Of a DNA stretch of 64,000 nucleotides, positions 53,828 through 62,451 are shown piece by piece. Source of the stretch: Planctomycetota bacterium (GTDB lineage: Bacteria; Planctomycetota; Phycisphaerae; Sedimentisphaerales; Anaerobacaceae); NCBI GenBank assembly GCA_019456195.1, contig VRUK01000008.1:1-64000 (forward strand), given 5' to 3'. The first letter of the stretch is position 1. Every line of letters starts with the position of its first letter. Made by a program: the position numbers and the translations under genes. Under the pieces are notes generated by a model. That model was not told where the DNA came from, did not search any database, and saw only the letters and a program-made list of their open reading frames with translations.

Positions 53828-55780
53828 CTAATCCGACCCGGCTAACACCTTAACAACACAAGCCAGGGCCTTTAGTACATACAATAATAAAACCACCGCC
53901 ATAATCGCACATGAGCAAAGAGCGACTATCTTCATCATTGGACGGAACACGAATGAAAAAGCGAATGCCCGGGCATAGGATGGGTCAACGTCCTGAAACT
54001 CAACCATTTGTTTAGTTCCTCGGGCAGCGACAACAGGAGAATCAACAGCAACATCACCGAAGAAGAAAGGCGCATCCGTGGCATGACAATCCGTGCAGTA
54101 GCGAATACCCAGCGATTGTGCCGCCGGTCTGACATTATGTGCTATTGGCCATAAGTATGGCTCAGCCGCCTTATGTTCTTCGCTCCAAAGTTTGCCTGAA
54201 TCATCAAGGCTGTAAACTTTTCCGCCGCTAACATAAACAGGCTCACCTTCAACCGTCCCTTTTAGTGATTTCAGAGCCTCGGTAACATGTTCGTCGGATA
54301 AGGCCGGCCAACCACCTGAAACAGGCCGCTTTTCATTGGCGAGAACCTGACCGACTGTTTGTTTAACAAGATCAAAATCAATCGGTGTAACATCCTGGTC
54401 TTTTATAATGCCCCAATAGGAAGGCCATACCATCTTGTGAGGGGCTATTTTACCATTTTCCTGTTCGGCAAAAACCGGAGAACTAATATGCGGAAGCGCC
54501 TCGGGAGATTTATTAACACCAATCGTTCCCAGCCGATGGGCACGGGATGTTTTTGTCAGAAGGGTTTCTTTCGCCGGCCAGGGTCCCGAATGACAGGCGG
54601 TACAGGTCATTCTCTCAAAATGAACCGGAGGAATACCGCGATGTTCCGGTACCGGTGCACCTAATCGCCCCGCCGCCGGTGAAGATGAATCTTTTTCTCC
54701 AAGGTGACAGCCCTCGCACGATGAGGCGGCCGCTAAATGATTTGCCGAGGCAGATGATTCGCCTTCATAACCGCGTATAATGTTATGGTCAATGCCATTA
54801 CGGTGACAATCAACACATTTCAAGCCGGCTGTCAGGTGAATATCCTCGTCTGTGCTCCACTTTTCCGTATCTTTGGCGTCAATGTACAAATTGGAGTGGC
54901 AGAAGTAGCACCGGTTGTTGGGCACCTCTCTGGCAATATTAAAATAGACTTTGTTCTCGTGGTCGAAAGCGGTTTCGCGGTACTTAATGGTCGGCGGAAC
55001 TTTTTTCGCATCTTCCGGCGGCTCGGGCATGAACGGATCGTAGGTATCTGGCATATCATTGGCCGAACCGCTGACAGAAGCAAACTCACAAGTAGCGGCC
55101 GATGCCCAACGAAAATTCCCCCGAGCTATCTGAAGGAAAAAATTGCCCTGATTGTGTGAGAACTCAGCATTATGACAGCTCAAACAGTTGATTTCAAGTT
55201 TGCCCGAGACATACTCGCGCATAATCTCATCAGGGTCTTCGGTTTCAAGCTCTCCGGCTCCACCGCCCGGTGTATGCCGGCCGAATAGCTTGACAAATTC
55301 ACGGTTTGAGAGCCCAAGCTGTTCGGGCCTGAACGTCCCCGGCCACGAACGATATGAAAGAGGAACTTGAGTGCCTGTCCGAGCATCTGCAAGTATCCAG
55401 GGCTGCCCGGGCCGACCGGGAGAAATGTTCGGGTCAGCGGAGCTGAAATGCCAGCCTTTGCTGATTATCCCATAACTGTGACATAACCCACAGGTCCAGC
55501 GCTGTGAAAACGGCAAAAGAGGCTCGTCATCAGGGTAAATTTCTCCTCCCATCTCGCCGTCTTCATTTTCAGCAACCAGAGGGATAAGATGAGTTGGATG
55601 TGCCCGGCTGCCGTCACTTTCATCGCCAAGAAGTTTGTTCGGGCTTTCAGCCCCCGCTGCTTGGTTTTCAAAGCATACAGTAAGTGCAGACAGGCACAAT
55701 ACCAACAAACACACAAAGCCTGTTAATATCAATCCTTTTCTCAATGTACAGTCAATCCTTTCCTCTAAACGTTTTAACAT
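53828..55780 (-). CDS. Seven-haem periplasmic cytochrome c, membrane anchored
   Basis: About 650 residues with seven CxxCH haem-c sites: CGLCH, CLSCH, CYFCH, CVDCH, CEGCH, CTACH and CTDCH. An N-terminal hydrophobic segment (ILTGFVCLLVLCLSAL) directs export, and a C-terminal helix (IVALCSCAIMAVVLLLYVL) anchors it to the membrane. Several His residues outside the CxxCH sites could be distal ligands. Electron acceptor or donor is unknown; no reductase subunit is adjacent, only the cytochrome-b-like gene downstream. The ATG at 55780 has no good ribosome binding site. A TTG 12 codons later with AGAGGAAAGG before it is an alternative start. Confidence 0.85.
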   Translation of the reverse strand: MLKRLEERIDCTLRKGLILTGFVCLLVLCLSALTVCFENQAAGAESPNKLLGDESDGSRAHPTHLIPLVAENEDGEMGGEIYPDDEPLLPFSQRWTCGLCHSYGIISKGWHFSSADPNISPGRPGQPWILADARTGTQVPLSYRSWPGTFRPEQLGLSNREFVKLFGRHTPGGGAGELETEDPDEIMREYVSGKLEINCLSCHNAEFSHNQGNFFLQIARGNFRWASAATCEFASVSGSANDMPDTYDPFMPEPPEDAKKVPPTIKYRETAFDHENKVYFNIAREVPNNRCYFCHSNLYIDAKDTEKWSTDEDIHLTAGLKCVDCHRNGIDHNIIRGYEGESSASANHLAAASSCEGCHLGEKDSSSPAAGRLGAPVPEHRGIPPVHFERMTCTACHSGPWPAKETLLTKTSRAHRLGTIGVNKSPEALPHISSPVFAEQENGKIAPHKMVWPSYWGIIKDQDVTPIDFDLVKQTVGQVLANEKRPVSGGWPALSDEHVTEALKSLKGTVEGEPVYVSGGKVYSLDDSGKLWSEEHKAAEPYLWPIAHNVRPAAQSLGIRYCTDCHATDAPFFFGDVAVDSPVVAARGTKQMVEFQDVDPSYARAFAFSFVFRPMMKIVALCSCAIMAVVLLLYVLKALACVVKVLAGSD

Positions 55781-55827
55781 TCATCGAAGGAATTGTACAG
55801 AACGACCTATTTTTTAACAAGCGTTTT

Positions 55828-57204
55828 TTATACTTCAAAATCTCCCGGCTTGAACTCCAGCTTCCTGCCGGCCGCTACCGCGTCATTAACCTTCAATACC
55901 GTGACCGCTGTTTCGTATCCGATTTCACCAGGGCAATTCAGTTTGGCCTTGCCGCGAATCGCATCGAAGAAGTTTTCAAGGTGCGGCTGGTGATATGGTT
56001 TATTGCCCATAGTTACAGGTATGTCATAACTTGGTGGTTTCGGCGATTCCCGTACATCAAGCACGGCGTCGCCGGCGGGCTTTTCTTCTTCCTTTTTGTC
56101 CGGTTCCTTGATGATACCCATCTTGACCCATTTTTCCCAATTCGCAGCCGGGACGTGAGCTTCGCGGAATATGCTGCTGCGTCCCGAAGCTTCCGAGATT
56201 TCCAGTGAGCCTTCATCGCCCATAAAGTTTTCAAAGTATCCCTTGCTGCTGTTGGTCGTTATTGTCTGATAGAACGCCCTGACGGTTCGGTCGCCGACCG
56301 GGTATTCATAAATGACCATAACATTGTCATACCAGTCGTGCGCTGTTTTACGAACCGGCGGTTTCCAGTAGTCGACGCCGCCGCTGGCCATCACAGCCTT
56401 GGGATTAGCGCCAAGAAACCAGCTAAAGATGTCAATTTGGTGCGAGCCGAGGTCAACAATCGGGCCGCCTCCAAGCCCCTTATACCAGCGCCAGTTCCTG
56501 AATTGCTGCATCGAGTCGAAACCATATTTTTTCAGTGTTGCCGGCTCGATAGGAGCATTCCTCGGAAAACCTAAATCTTCACACGCCGTCTTGCTGCGGT
56601 TCCACTGACCATTTATACAGGTTATCTTACCTAACAGCTTTGCATCACTGATCAGTTTATCATAGACGTGTCTGTACTTTGGGTTACTGCGACGCTGATG
56701 GCCTATCTGCAGCAACTTGCCTGTCTTCTTTGCAGCTTCCATCATCTTTTTTGCACCTTCGAGAGTGTTGGACATCTCCTTTTCACAATACACGTTCAGC
56801 CCTGCTTCCAGGCATGCAACGGTATGCGGTGAGTGCCAGAAATCCGGCGTGGCAATTATCACAGCATCAAGGTCCTTTTCCTTAGAGAGCATTTCCTCGT
56901 AATCAACATAAGTATTGTTCTCATGGCGATATCTCTTCAACAGGCGGGAGACACGTTTTTGATTAAAAGCTGTCCAAATATCACAAACCGCCTTGAATCG
57001 AATACCAGGTATCTTAAGCATGGAGTTCATCAGGACCTGCCCCTGGGCCCCGCAGCCGAGCAGAGCTATGTTAATATCATCTGGTTTCCCGCCGCCTGCC
57101 TGTCCCAAAACCATCGGCGAAAATGCCAACCCGGCCCCTGCCGCCGCTGTCGTACGAAGGAAACTGCGTCTGTTAATTTTTTTGTTAGATATTTGATTAT
57201 TCAT
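55828..57204 (-). CDS. Tat-exported Gfo/Idh/MocA family oxidoreductase
   Basis: A 458-residue protein with a twin-arginine signal (KKINRRSFLRTTAAAGAGLAF) followed by a Rossmann start (DDINIALLGCGAQGQVL). The catalytic-lysine motif is present as GLNVYCEKEMSNTLEGAK, and the C-domain motif GGGPIVDLGSHQIDIFSWFL carries the active-site Asp/His. An Asp/Glu/Lys-rich insert (KKEEEKPAGDAVL) occurs late. Such enzymes oxidise or reduce sugars with a tightly bound NAD(P); Tat export implies the cofactor is loaded in the cytoplasm, as known for glucose-fructose oxidoreductase. A TTGACA-N17-TATATT promoter lies upstream. Confidence 0.9.
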   Translation of the reverse strand: MNNQISNKKINRRSFLRTTAAAGAGLAFSPMVLGQAGGGKPDDINIALLGCGAQGQVLMNSMLKIPGIRFKAVCDIWTAFNQKRVSRLLKRYRHENNTYVDYEEMLSKEKDLDAVIIATPDFWHSPHTVACLEAGLNVYCEKEMSNTLEGAKKMMEAAKKTGKLLQIGHQRRSNPKYRHVYDKLISDAKLLGKITCINGQWNRSKTACEDLGFPRNAPIEPATLKKYGFDSMQQFRNWRWYKGLGGGPIVDLGSHQIDIFSWFLGANPKAVMASGGVDYWKPPVRKTAHDWYDNVMVIYEYPVGDRTVRAFYQTITTNSSKGYFENFMGDEGSLEISEASGRSSIFREAHVPAANWEKWVKMGIIKEPDKKEEEKPAGDAVLDVRESPKPPSYDIPVTMGNKPYHQPHLENFFDAIRGKAKLNCPGEIGYETAVTVLKVNDAVAAGRKLEFKPGDFEV

Positions 57205-57267
57205 CGTCTTTCTGTCAACTCCATAAATTTAACACATTACACTAATCATCAATTTTTATTGCCACGT

Positions 57268-57296
57268 AATATAACGCCGCGGTATATCACTGTCAA
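57268..57296 (-). promoter_or_regulatory. Promoter of the Tat-exported oxidoreductase gene
   Basis: On the minus strand TTGACA (57291-57296), a 17-bp spacer and TATATT (57268-57273) lie about 65 bp before the ATG. The -35 is one half of an inverted repeat TGTCAAG-N6-CTTGACG (57291-57310), a possible operator. Confidence 0.65.
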
Positions 57297-57396
57297 GCAC
57301 ACACTTGACGATTTTTTCTGTTCGAACTACCGAAAAACTGCGGCAATTCTGCAAAGCACTAAACGTAGCAAATTCACAATTCTGGCAGATATACCG

Positions 57397-59550
57397 TTAA
57401 TCTACCAAAGGTTTCACTATTATATTGCGATACGCCACAGCGCCGTGGTTGCCCTGGAACATAATCGGCCCGAAAGGCCCTTCCTTGCCTACCAGGGGGC
57501 CACCCGTTACTCCTTCCGTCATTTCGAGGTTCTTCTTGTGCAGCAACTGGCCGTTGAGTTCTATCTTTTTAAATGTCGCATGACTGATTTTTTTGCCGCT
57601 GGCGTCGAACCTCGGAGCCTTAAATTCAATCACATACTTCTGCCATTGACCGGGCTTTAGCGAAGCATTTACTAAAGGTGCACCGGCACCGTAAATAGCG
57701 CCCATATCACCGGAGCCCATCTTTACACTTCCCCAGCTATCAAGCACCTGAATCTCGTATTCACCCATAACATAGACGCCGGAGTTGGAACCTCTCGGCA
57801 CCATCACCTGCAGCTCGATACGGCAGTCGCCGAATTTTGCTTTGGAGTAAAAATCGATACTGTCACCATGTTTGGCAGCCAGATTTATCAACTCACCCTG
57901 GCCGTCCGTCTTAACTAACATCTTCGGGTCCTCAGACGACATTTTCGCTTTGCCGGCTACCCATTTGCTCTTTTCCTTATCGCCCTTAACCGCCCAGCCA
58001 TCAAGGTTTTTGCCGTTGAACAGTAAAACCGCATCGCCATATTTCGGCTGTAGATTTTTAACACGGATGTCCTTGAACTCAACAAGCATAGGTGGACCGG
58101 CATGTATTTGAAGTGCCAGGACACCTTCTCTGGCAGCCCCTTTAGTGTCCTTCGGGTCGCCAGGATTGGTTACCCGGTCGTTATCTATCAGCTCCATTGT
58201 CTGATAGCCATTGAGATAATGCTTCAAATGGTTGCCCTTTGCGATGATTCTATACTCGTTCCAGTCCTTGTCATTATAGTAGCCTTCCTTTATAAGCTCA
58301 TCCTGGTCGGAGACATTCCCAATGACATTCTTCTCGCCGTCTTTGTCAATGAGCATAATATCACCGACGTTGACCAGCCATCCCCGTCCACTCTCGTGGT
58401 AGAGAAAACCGACCTTGCCCGGTGCATTTTCAACTTCGGCCTGATAGCCGCTGACGACCCACTTGCGGACTTCTTTACTTCGGTACTGTACCCCGGAGTT
58501 GCCGTTACGGAGACGAAACTTCAAACGCAGCTCAAAATCCCGCAGCTTTCCGCCGCGCCAGATAAGGAACGTATTGCCCTTGGTCGGGTTCTCTGGGGTG
58601 GTTTCTCCACGAATAATACCATCCTTAGCCGACCAGAGGCGCATATCGCCGTCCCAGTCGTTCAGGTCCTTGCCGTTGAATATCCAGCGCCAGTCAGTCT
58701 GACCTAATTCGGCCGCGGTACGCTCGAAGTAAGAAACGCATCCGGCGATTTCAGGCATTGAGTTCAGCCAGTTATGCTCATATTCAATTGAGAATACGCC
58801 CTTGAAATCCTGTCGGTCAAGCTCGGTGAGAATCTGCTTGAAATCGCCTGCACCTGTGCCCCATATCACATCGTGCGCAGCACGATTGCCGAACTCGTTC
58901 AAATCTTTAATATGCAAACTGATAATTTTGCCTCTGAGTTTTTTCAGAGCTTCGACCGGATTAATACCCGAACGCATCCAGTGGCCTGTATCAGCACACG
59001 CCCCGATTCGCTCGCTGCGTCCCTCGCAGACCTTCAGCACTGTATCCGGATTCCAATAAGGTGAAGGCTTGGGGTGATTGTGGAGGGCCACGTTAATCTT
59101 ATATTCGTTGCATAATCTATCTATGAGGCCAAACGCGTCCTCCGGCGGCTCAGAGACAATCGTCTCGATTCCCATGTCCCGGGCAAAATTGAAGACCTTT
59201 CGACATTCCGCCTCATCGTTAGGAAGCGATACTACGCCGTAGTTCATAAGTTTTACGCCCGATTCCCGGAGCTTTTGCAGCATTATCTTCTTGTCTTCGG
59301 AAGACATATTATGGTCGGTCTTGACATCGGGTTTTTCCTTGCTGAGTTTCTGACCCGGATAGGCCTCGATATAGCCCATACCAAGCGCCTTGGTCTTGTC
59401 CACCGCCTCGAAAAACGTAAAGCGATTGAAACTGTACGCCTGCATGCCCAGCTTCCAGTTTTCCTCTTCACATGCGTTAGCCTTCGGCAACACGCAAATA
59501 CACAATACCAGCGTCAGAACAACAAAACTAAATTTCGACTGTCTTTTCAT
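57397..59550 (-). CDS. Exported TIM-barrel isomerase fused to two DUF1080 domains
   Basis: A 717-residue protein from ATG 59550, chosen because AGGAGAAAT precedes it and a signal peptide follows (FSFVVLTLVLCICVLPKANAC). Residues 30-280 are an isomerase/epimerase-like TIM barrel: MQAYSFNRFTFFEAVDKTK, INVALHNHPKPSPYWNPD, IGACADTGHWMRSG, IISLHIKDLNEFG and KGVFSIEYEHNW, with metal ligands His, Asp, His and Glu. Residues 295-500 form a first DUF1080 domain (DWRWIFNGKDLNDWDG, NSGVQYRSKEV, LALQIHAGPPMLVEFKDIRV) and residues 505-717 a second (AVLLFNGKNLDGWAV, SNSGVYVMGEYEIQVLDSWG). Epimerase and 3-keto-glycoside-processing functions are thus joined in one periplasmic protein. Confidence 0.9.
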   Translation of the reverse strand: MKRQSKFSFVVLTLVLCICVLPKANACEEENWKLGMQAYSFNRFTFFEAVDKTKALGMGYIEAYPGQKLSKEKPDVKTDHNMSSEDKKIMLQKLRESGVKLMNYGVVSLPNDEAECRKVFNFARDMGIETIVSEPPEDAFGLIDRLCNEYKINVALHNHPKPSPYWNPDTVLKVCEGRSERIGACADTGHWMRSGINPVEALKKLRGKIISLHIKDLNEFGNRAAHDVIWGTGAGDFKQILTELDRQDFKGVFSIEYEHNWLNSMPEIAGCVSYFERTAAELGQTDWRWIFNGKDLNDWDGDMRLWSAKDGIIRGETTPENPTKGNTFLIWRGGKLRDFELRLKFRLRNGNSGVQYRSKEVRKWVVSGYQAEVENAPGKVGFLYHESGRGWLVNVGDIMLIDKDGEKNVIGNVSDQDELIKEGYYNDKDWNEYRIIAKGNHLKHYLNGYQTMELIDNDRVTNPGDPKDTKGAAREGVLALQIHAGPPMLVEFKDIRVKNLQPKYGDAVLLFNGKNLDGWAVKGDKEKSKWVAGKAKMSSEDPKMLVKTDGQGELINLAAKHGDSIDFYSKAKFGDCRIELQVMVPRGSNSGVYVMGEYEIQVLDSWGSVKMGSGDMGAIYGAGAPLVNASLKPGQWQKYVIEFKAPRFDASGKKISHATFKKIELNGQLLHKKNLEMTEGVTGGPLVGKEGPFGPIMFQGNHGAVAYRNIIVKPLVD

Positions 59551-59598
59551 TTCTATTTCTCCTGTTAATAAGACGTTATTCCCCAACAAATAGTATAA

Positions 59599-60933
59599 TT
59601 ATAAACTCCAACCTTCACGATATTCTCGTTTCAGGTATTTTTCAGCGTCAGGAACATTGGTAACCTTGAAGTTCGGCCCATCCCAGAATAATTTCTGCTT
59701 TGCACGCGCCGCCACATTACCCAACAGTATAGTTTCGCTCAAAGGTCCTGAATAATCGAAATTAGCAGAAGGTTTCGGGCCGCCTTTACACGCACTGATC
59801 CATTCCTGGTAGTGGTTAACTCCCCTCGGCAAAAACGGTTCTACCTTGAAGCCCTTCATCCTGGATTCCGGTATCAGTCTCGGACCGCCCATATGTGTAG
59901 CCATTAAGGTGCCTTTTTCGCCGTAATACAATCCGCCCTGGCCGGGCAGCTTGCGCCCCGGTTCAAGCTCTTTCGGCAGGAAGGGCCTGTTGGCGCCGTC
60001 ATACCAGGTTACTGTAACCGGCGGCAGATTGCCGCGTTCAGGAAATTCCCATCGAACGACTGTCGCTTCCGGATAAGTTTCATTGTTAAATTTACCAGGA
60101 TGTGCTTCGACGCTTATGGGATATTCCAGGTCGAGCGCCCAAAAAACCGGGTCGATTATATGACAGCCCATATCGCCTAATGTCCCTGTACCGAAATCCC
60201 ACCAGCGACGCCAGTTACTGGGCGCATAAGCCTTATGATAAGGCCGCCACTGAGCCGGGCCTAACCACAGGTCCCAATCGAGCCCCTCAGGTACAGGCTG
60301 CCCCTTATCAGGTCGGGTGCCGCCGCCCCAGTTCTTGTTACTGAATATATCCACCTTTCGCACCTTACCAATCTTCCCTGACTTTATAATCTCAACAACA
60401 AGCTTGACGGTTACGTCAGCGTGAATCTGGATTCCCATCTGCGTCATTACTTTATACTTTCGGGCGGCCTCGGTAAGCTGACGGACTTCATAAACATCAT
60501 GCGCCAACGGCTTCTGGCAATAGACATGTTTTCTCATCTTGATTGCCCGCATAGCCGCAACGGCATGAATATTGTCCGGCGTCGATACGGTAACAGCATC
60601 GATGTTCTTGCCTTCTTTATCAAGCATCCTGCGGAAATCACGGTACTTCTTCACATTTGGATAACGTTTGAAAGTGCCCGCTGCATGTTTCCAATCGACA
60701 TCACAAAATGCGATTAAATTCTCCGTACTCACCTGCCCAACATCACTGCCGCCCATACCCGATACCCCGATGCAGGCTACATTCAGCTTTTCACTCGGTG
60801 AGATATAACGGGCGCCCCCCAGGACATGCCGGGGAACAAAGGTAAACGCCGCTGCCGCCGCCGCTGCACCCATAAAATCACGACGAGAGATTGTTCTGTT
60901 TTGTTTTTTGCTCAGTTTCTTACTATCTTTCAT
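59599..60933 (-). CDS. Tat-exported Gfo/Idh/MocA oxidoreductase, tandem paralogue 1
   Basis: A 444-residue protein with a Tat signal (TISRRDFMGAAAAAAAFTF) and a Rossmann start (SEKLNVACIGVSGMGGSDV). It has the catalytic KHVYCQKPLAHDVYEVRQL, where the first residue of the usual EKP is Gln, and the conserved WDLWLGPAQWRPYHKAYAP and GTGTLGDMGCHIIDPVFWAL. The end, KVTNVPDAEKYLKREYREGWSL, is shared with the following paralogues. GAGGAATATTTTT precedes the ATG. The same family occurs in the next genes on this strand. Confidence 0.9.
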   Translation of the reverse strand: MKDSKKLSKKQNRTISRRDFMGAAAAAAAFTFVPRHVLGGARYISPSEKLNVACIGVSGMGGSDVGQVSTENLIAFCDVDWKHAAGTFKRYPNVKKYRDFRRMLDKEGKNIDAVTVSTPDNIHAVAAMRAIKMRKHVYCQKPLAHDVYEVRQLTEAARKYKVMTQMGIQIHADVTVKLVVEIIKSGKIGKVRKVDIFSNKNWGGGTRPDKGQPVPEGLDWDLWLGPAQWRPYHKAYAPSNWRRWWDFGTGTLGDMGCHIIDPVFWALDLEYPISVEAHPGKFNNETYPEATVVRWEFPERGNLPPVTVTWYDGANRPFLPKELEPGRKLPGQGGLYYGEKGTLMATHMGGPRLIPESRMKGFKVEPFLPRGVNHYQEWISACKGGPKPSANFDYSGPLSETILLGNVAARAKQKLFWDGPNFKVTNVPDAEKYLKREYREGWSL

Positions 60934-60995
60934 AAAAATATTCCTCTACTATCCTTTGTTCGCATTATGGATGAGTTTTCAATTTAACTTATAAA

Positions 60996-62366
60996 CTAAA
61001 GACTCCATCCCTCGCGATATTCTGTATGCAGGTATTTATTGGCCTCAGGCATGTTCGTGAACTTTAAGGCCGGGCCATCCCAGAGCAGACTTTTATTTGT
61101 CAGCTTTTCTTTTATTTCCGGTCGCAGAGCAACGTTGCCCAGAAGCACCGCCTCTGCCAATGGGCCTGCATGGTCGAAATTAGAACCAGCAGGTTTGCCG
61201 CCTTTGCAGGCATCTATCCATTCCTGATGATGGCCGGGCGAGCGGGCCAGAACCTTTGGCGGTTTGCCAAACTCTTTCCTTAACGATTCCGGTATTATCG
61301 TATATCCGAACATTTTACCCTTATCGCCGACAAACAACGTACCGTTTGTGCCAAACTGCTGGCCATCTTTAAGCTCTTTCGGTCTCGGCGGTCTTAATCC
61401 ACCATCGTACCATGTCATTTTTACCGGCTCCATGTCCCCGCGAGCATCGAAATTGTATGTTACCATCGACGCCACCGGATATGTTTCATTGTTGACTAAT
61501 GTGCAGCTCGCTTCGATGCTGACGGGGCATTTGAGTTTCAGTGCCCGCCAAATAGGATCAATACTATGACAGCCGATATCTCCCAGCGCCCCTGTTCCGA
61601 AGTCCCACCAGCCGCGCCACTTAAAAGGCGCATAAGCCGGATGATACGGCCGCTGCGGTGCAGGGCCGAGCCACAAATCCCAGTCCAATCCTTCACGAAC
61701 CGGTGGAGTATCCTTTGGCCTGCCCACGCCCTGAGGCCAATAGACATCGCTAAGACCACGCAAAGGCCTGTCGGTCCATACATGTACCTCACGCACCTGC
61801 CCTATTGCACCGGCCCAGATATATTCACTCATCAGCCGGGTCCCCTCAGATGCCTGGCCCTGATTTCCCATTTGTGTAGCAACCTTGTGCTCACGGGCCG
61901 CCTTGGCAATCATACGCGCTTCATATACTGAATGCGTCAGGGGTTTCTCGCAATAAACGTGTTTGCCTCTCTTGATGGCCGACATTGAAGCAGCCGCATG
62001 AACATGGTCAGGCGTAGCGACTACCACTGCGTCAATGTTTTTGTCCTCCTCGTCCAGCATTATGCGGAAGTCTTTATATTTTTTCGCATTGGGATGACGC
62101 TTGAATGTCCCGGATGCACGTCTCCAATCAACATCACACAGAGCTACAATATTTTGGCTGCTTAACGCGCGAATGTCACTGCCACCCTGACCTCCTACGC
62201 CAATACCCGCTATATTGATCTTCTCACTCGGAGCAATATGACGCCGTCCTCCCAGAACAAACCGAGGGACAATTGTGAATGCCGTTACTGCCGCGGCTGC
62301 GCCCATAAAATCACGTCGCGATATTTTTTTGTTTTGTTCTTCGTCTGAATTTTTGCGGTTTTTCAT
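60996..62366 (-). CDS. Tat-exported Gfo/Idh/MocA oxidoreductase, tandem paralogue 2
   Basis: About 456 residues from ATG 62366, preceded by a GAGGAATATTCTT site; an ATG five codons upstream is less well placed. Tat signal KISRRDFMGAAAAVTAFTI, Rossmann start KINIAGIGVGGQGGSDI, intact catalytic KHVYCEKPLTHSVYEAR, then DWDLWLGPAPQRPYHPAYAP and TGALGDIGCHSIDPIWRAL. The C-terminus LKFTNMPEANKYLHTEYREGWSL matches the neighbours. It has the normal EKP lysine, unlike paralogue 1. A 62-bp gap separates it from the preceding member. Confidence 0.9.
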   Translation of the reverse strand: MKNRKNSDEEQNKKISRRDFMGAAAAVTAFTIVPRFVLGGRRHIAPSEKINIAGIGVGGQGGSDIRALSSQNIVALCDVDWRRASGTFKRHPNAKKYKDFRIMLDEEDKNIDAVVVATPDHVHAAASMSAIKRGKHVYCEKPLTHSVYEARMIAKAAREHKVATQMGNQGQASEGTRLMSEYIWAGAIGQVREVHVWTDRPLRGLSDVYWPQGVGRPKDTPPVREGLDWDLWLGPAPQRPYHPAYAPFKWRGWWDFGTGALGDIGCHSIDPIWRALKLKCPVSIEASCTLVNNETYPVASMVTYNFDARGDMEPVKMTWYDGGLRPPRPKELKDGQQFGTNGTLFVGDKGKMFGYTIIPESLRKEFGKPPKVLARSPGHHQEWIDACKGGKPAGSNFDHAGPLAEAVLLGNVALRPEIKEKLTNKSLLWDGPALKFTNMPEANKYLHTEYREGWSL

Positions 62367-62451
62367 AAGAATATTCCTCATTGTACTTAAAATTGATTCT
62401 TACCCATCGCTCACAAAATCGGCGAATATTTTATCACCTGGCCAAAATAAA

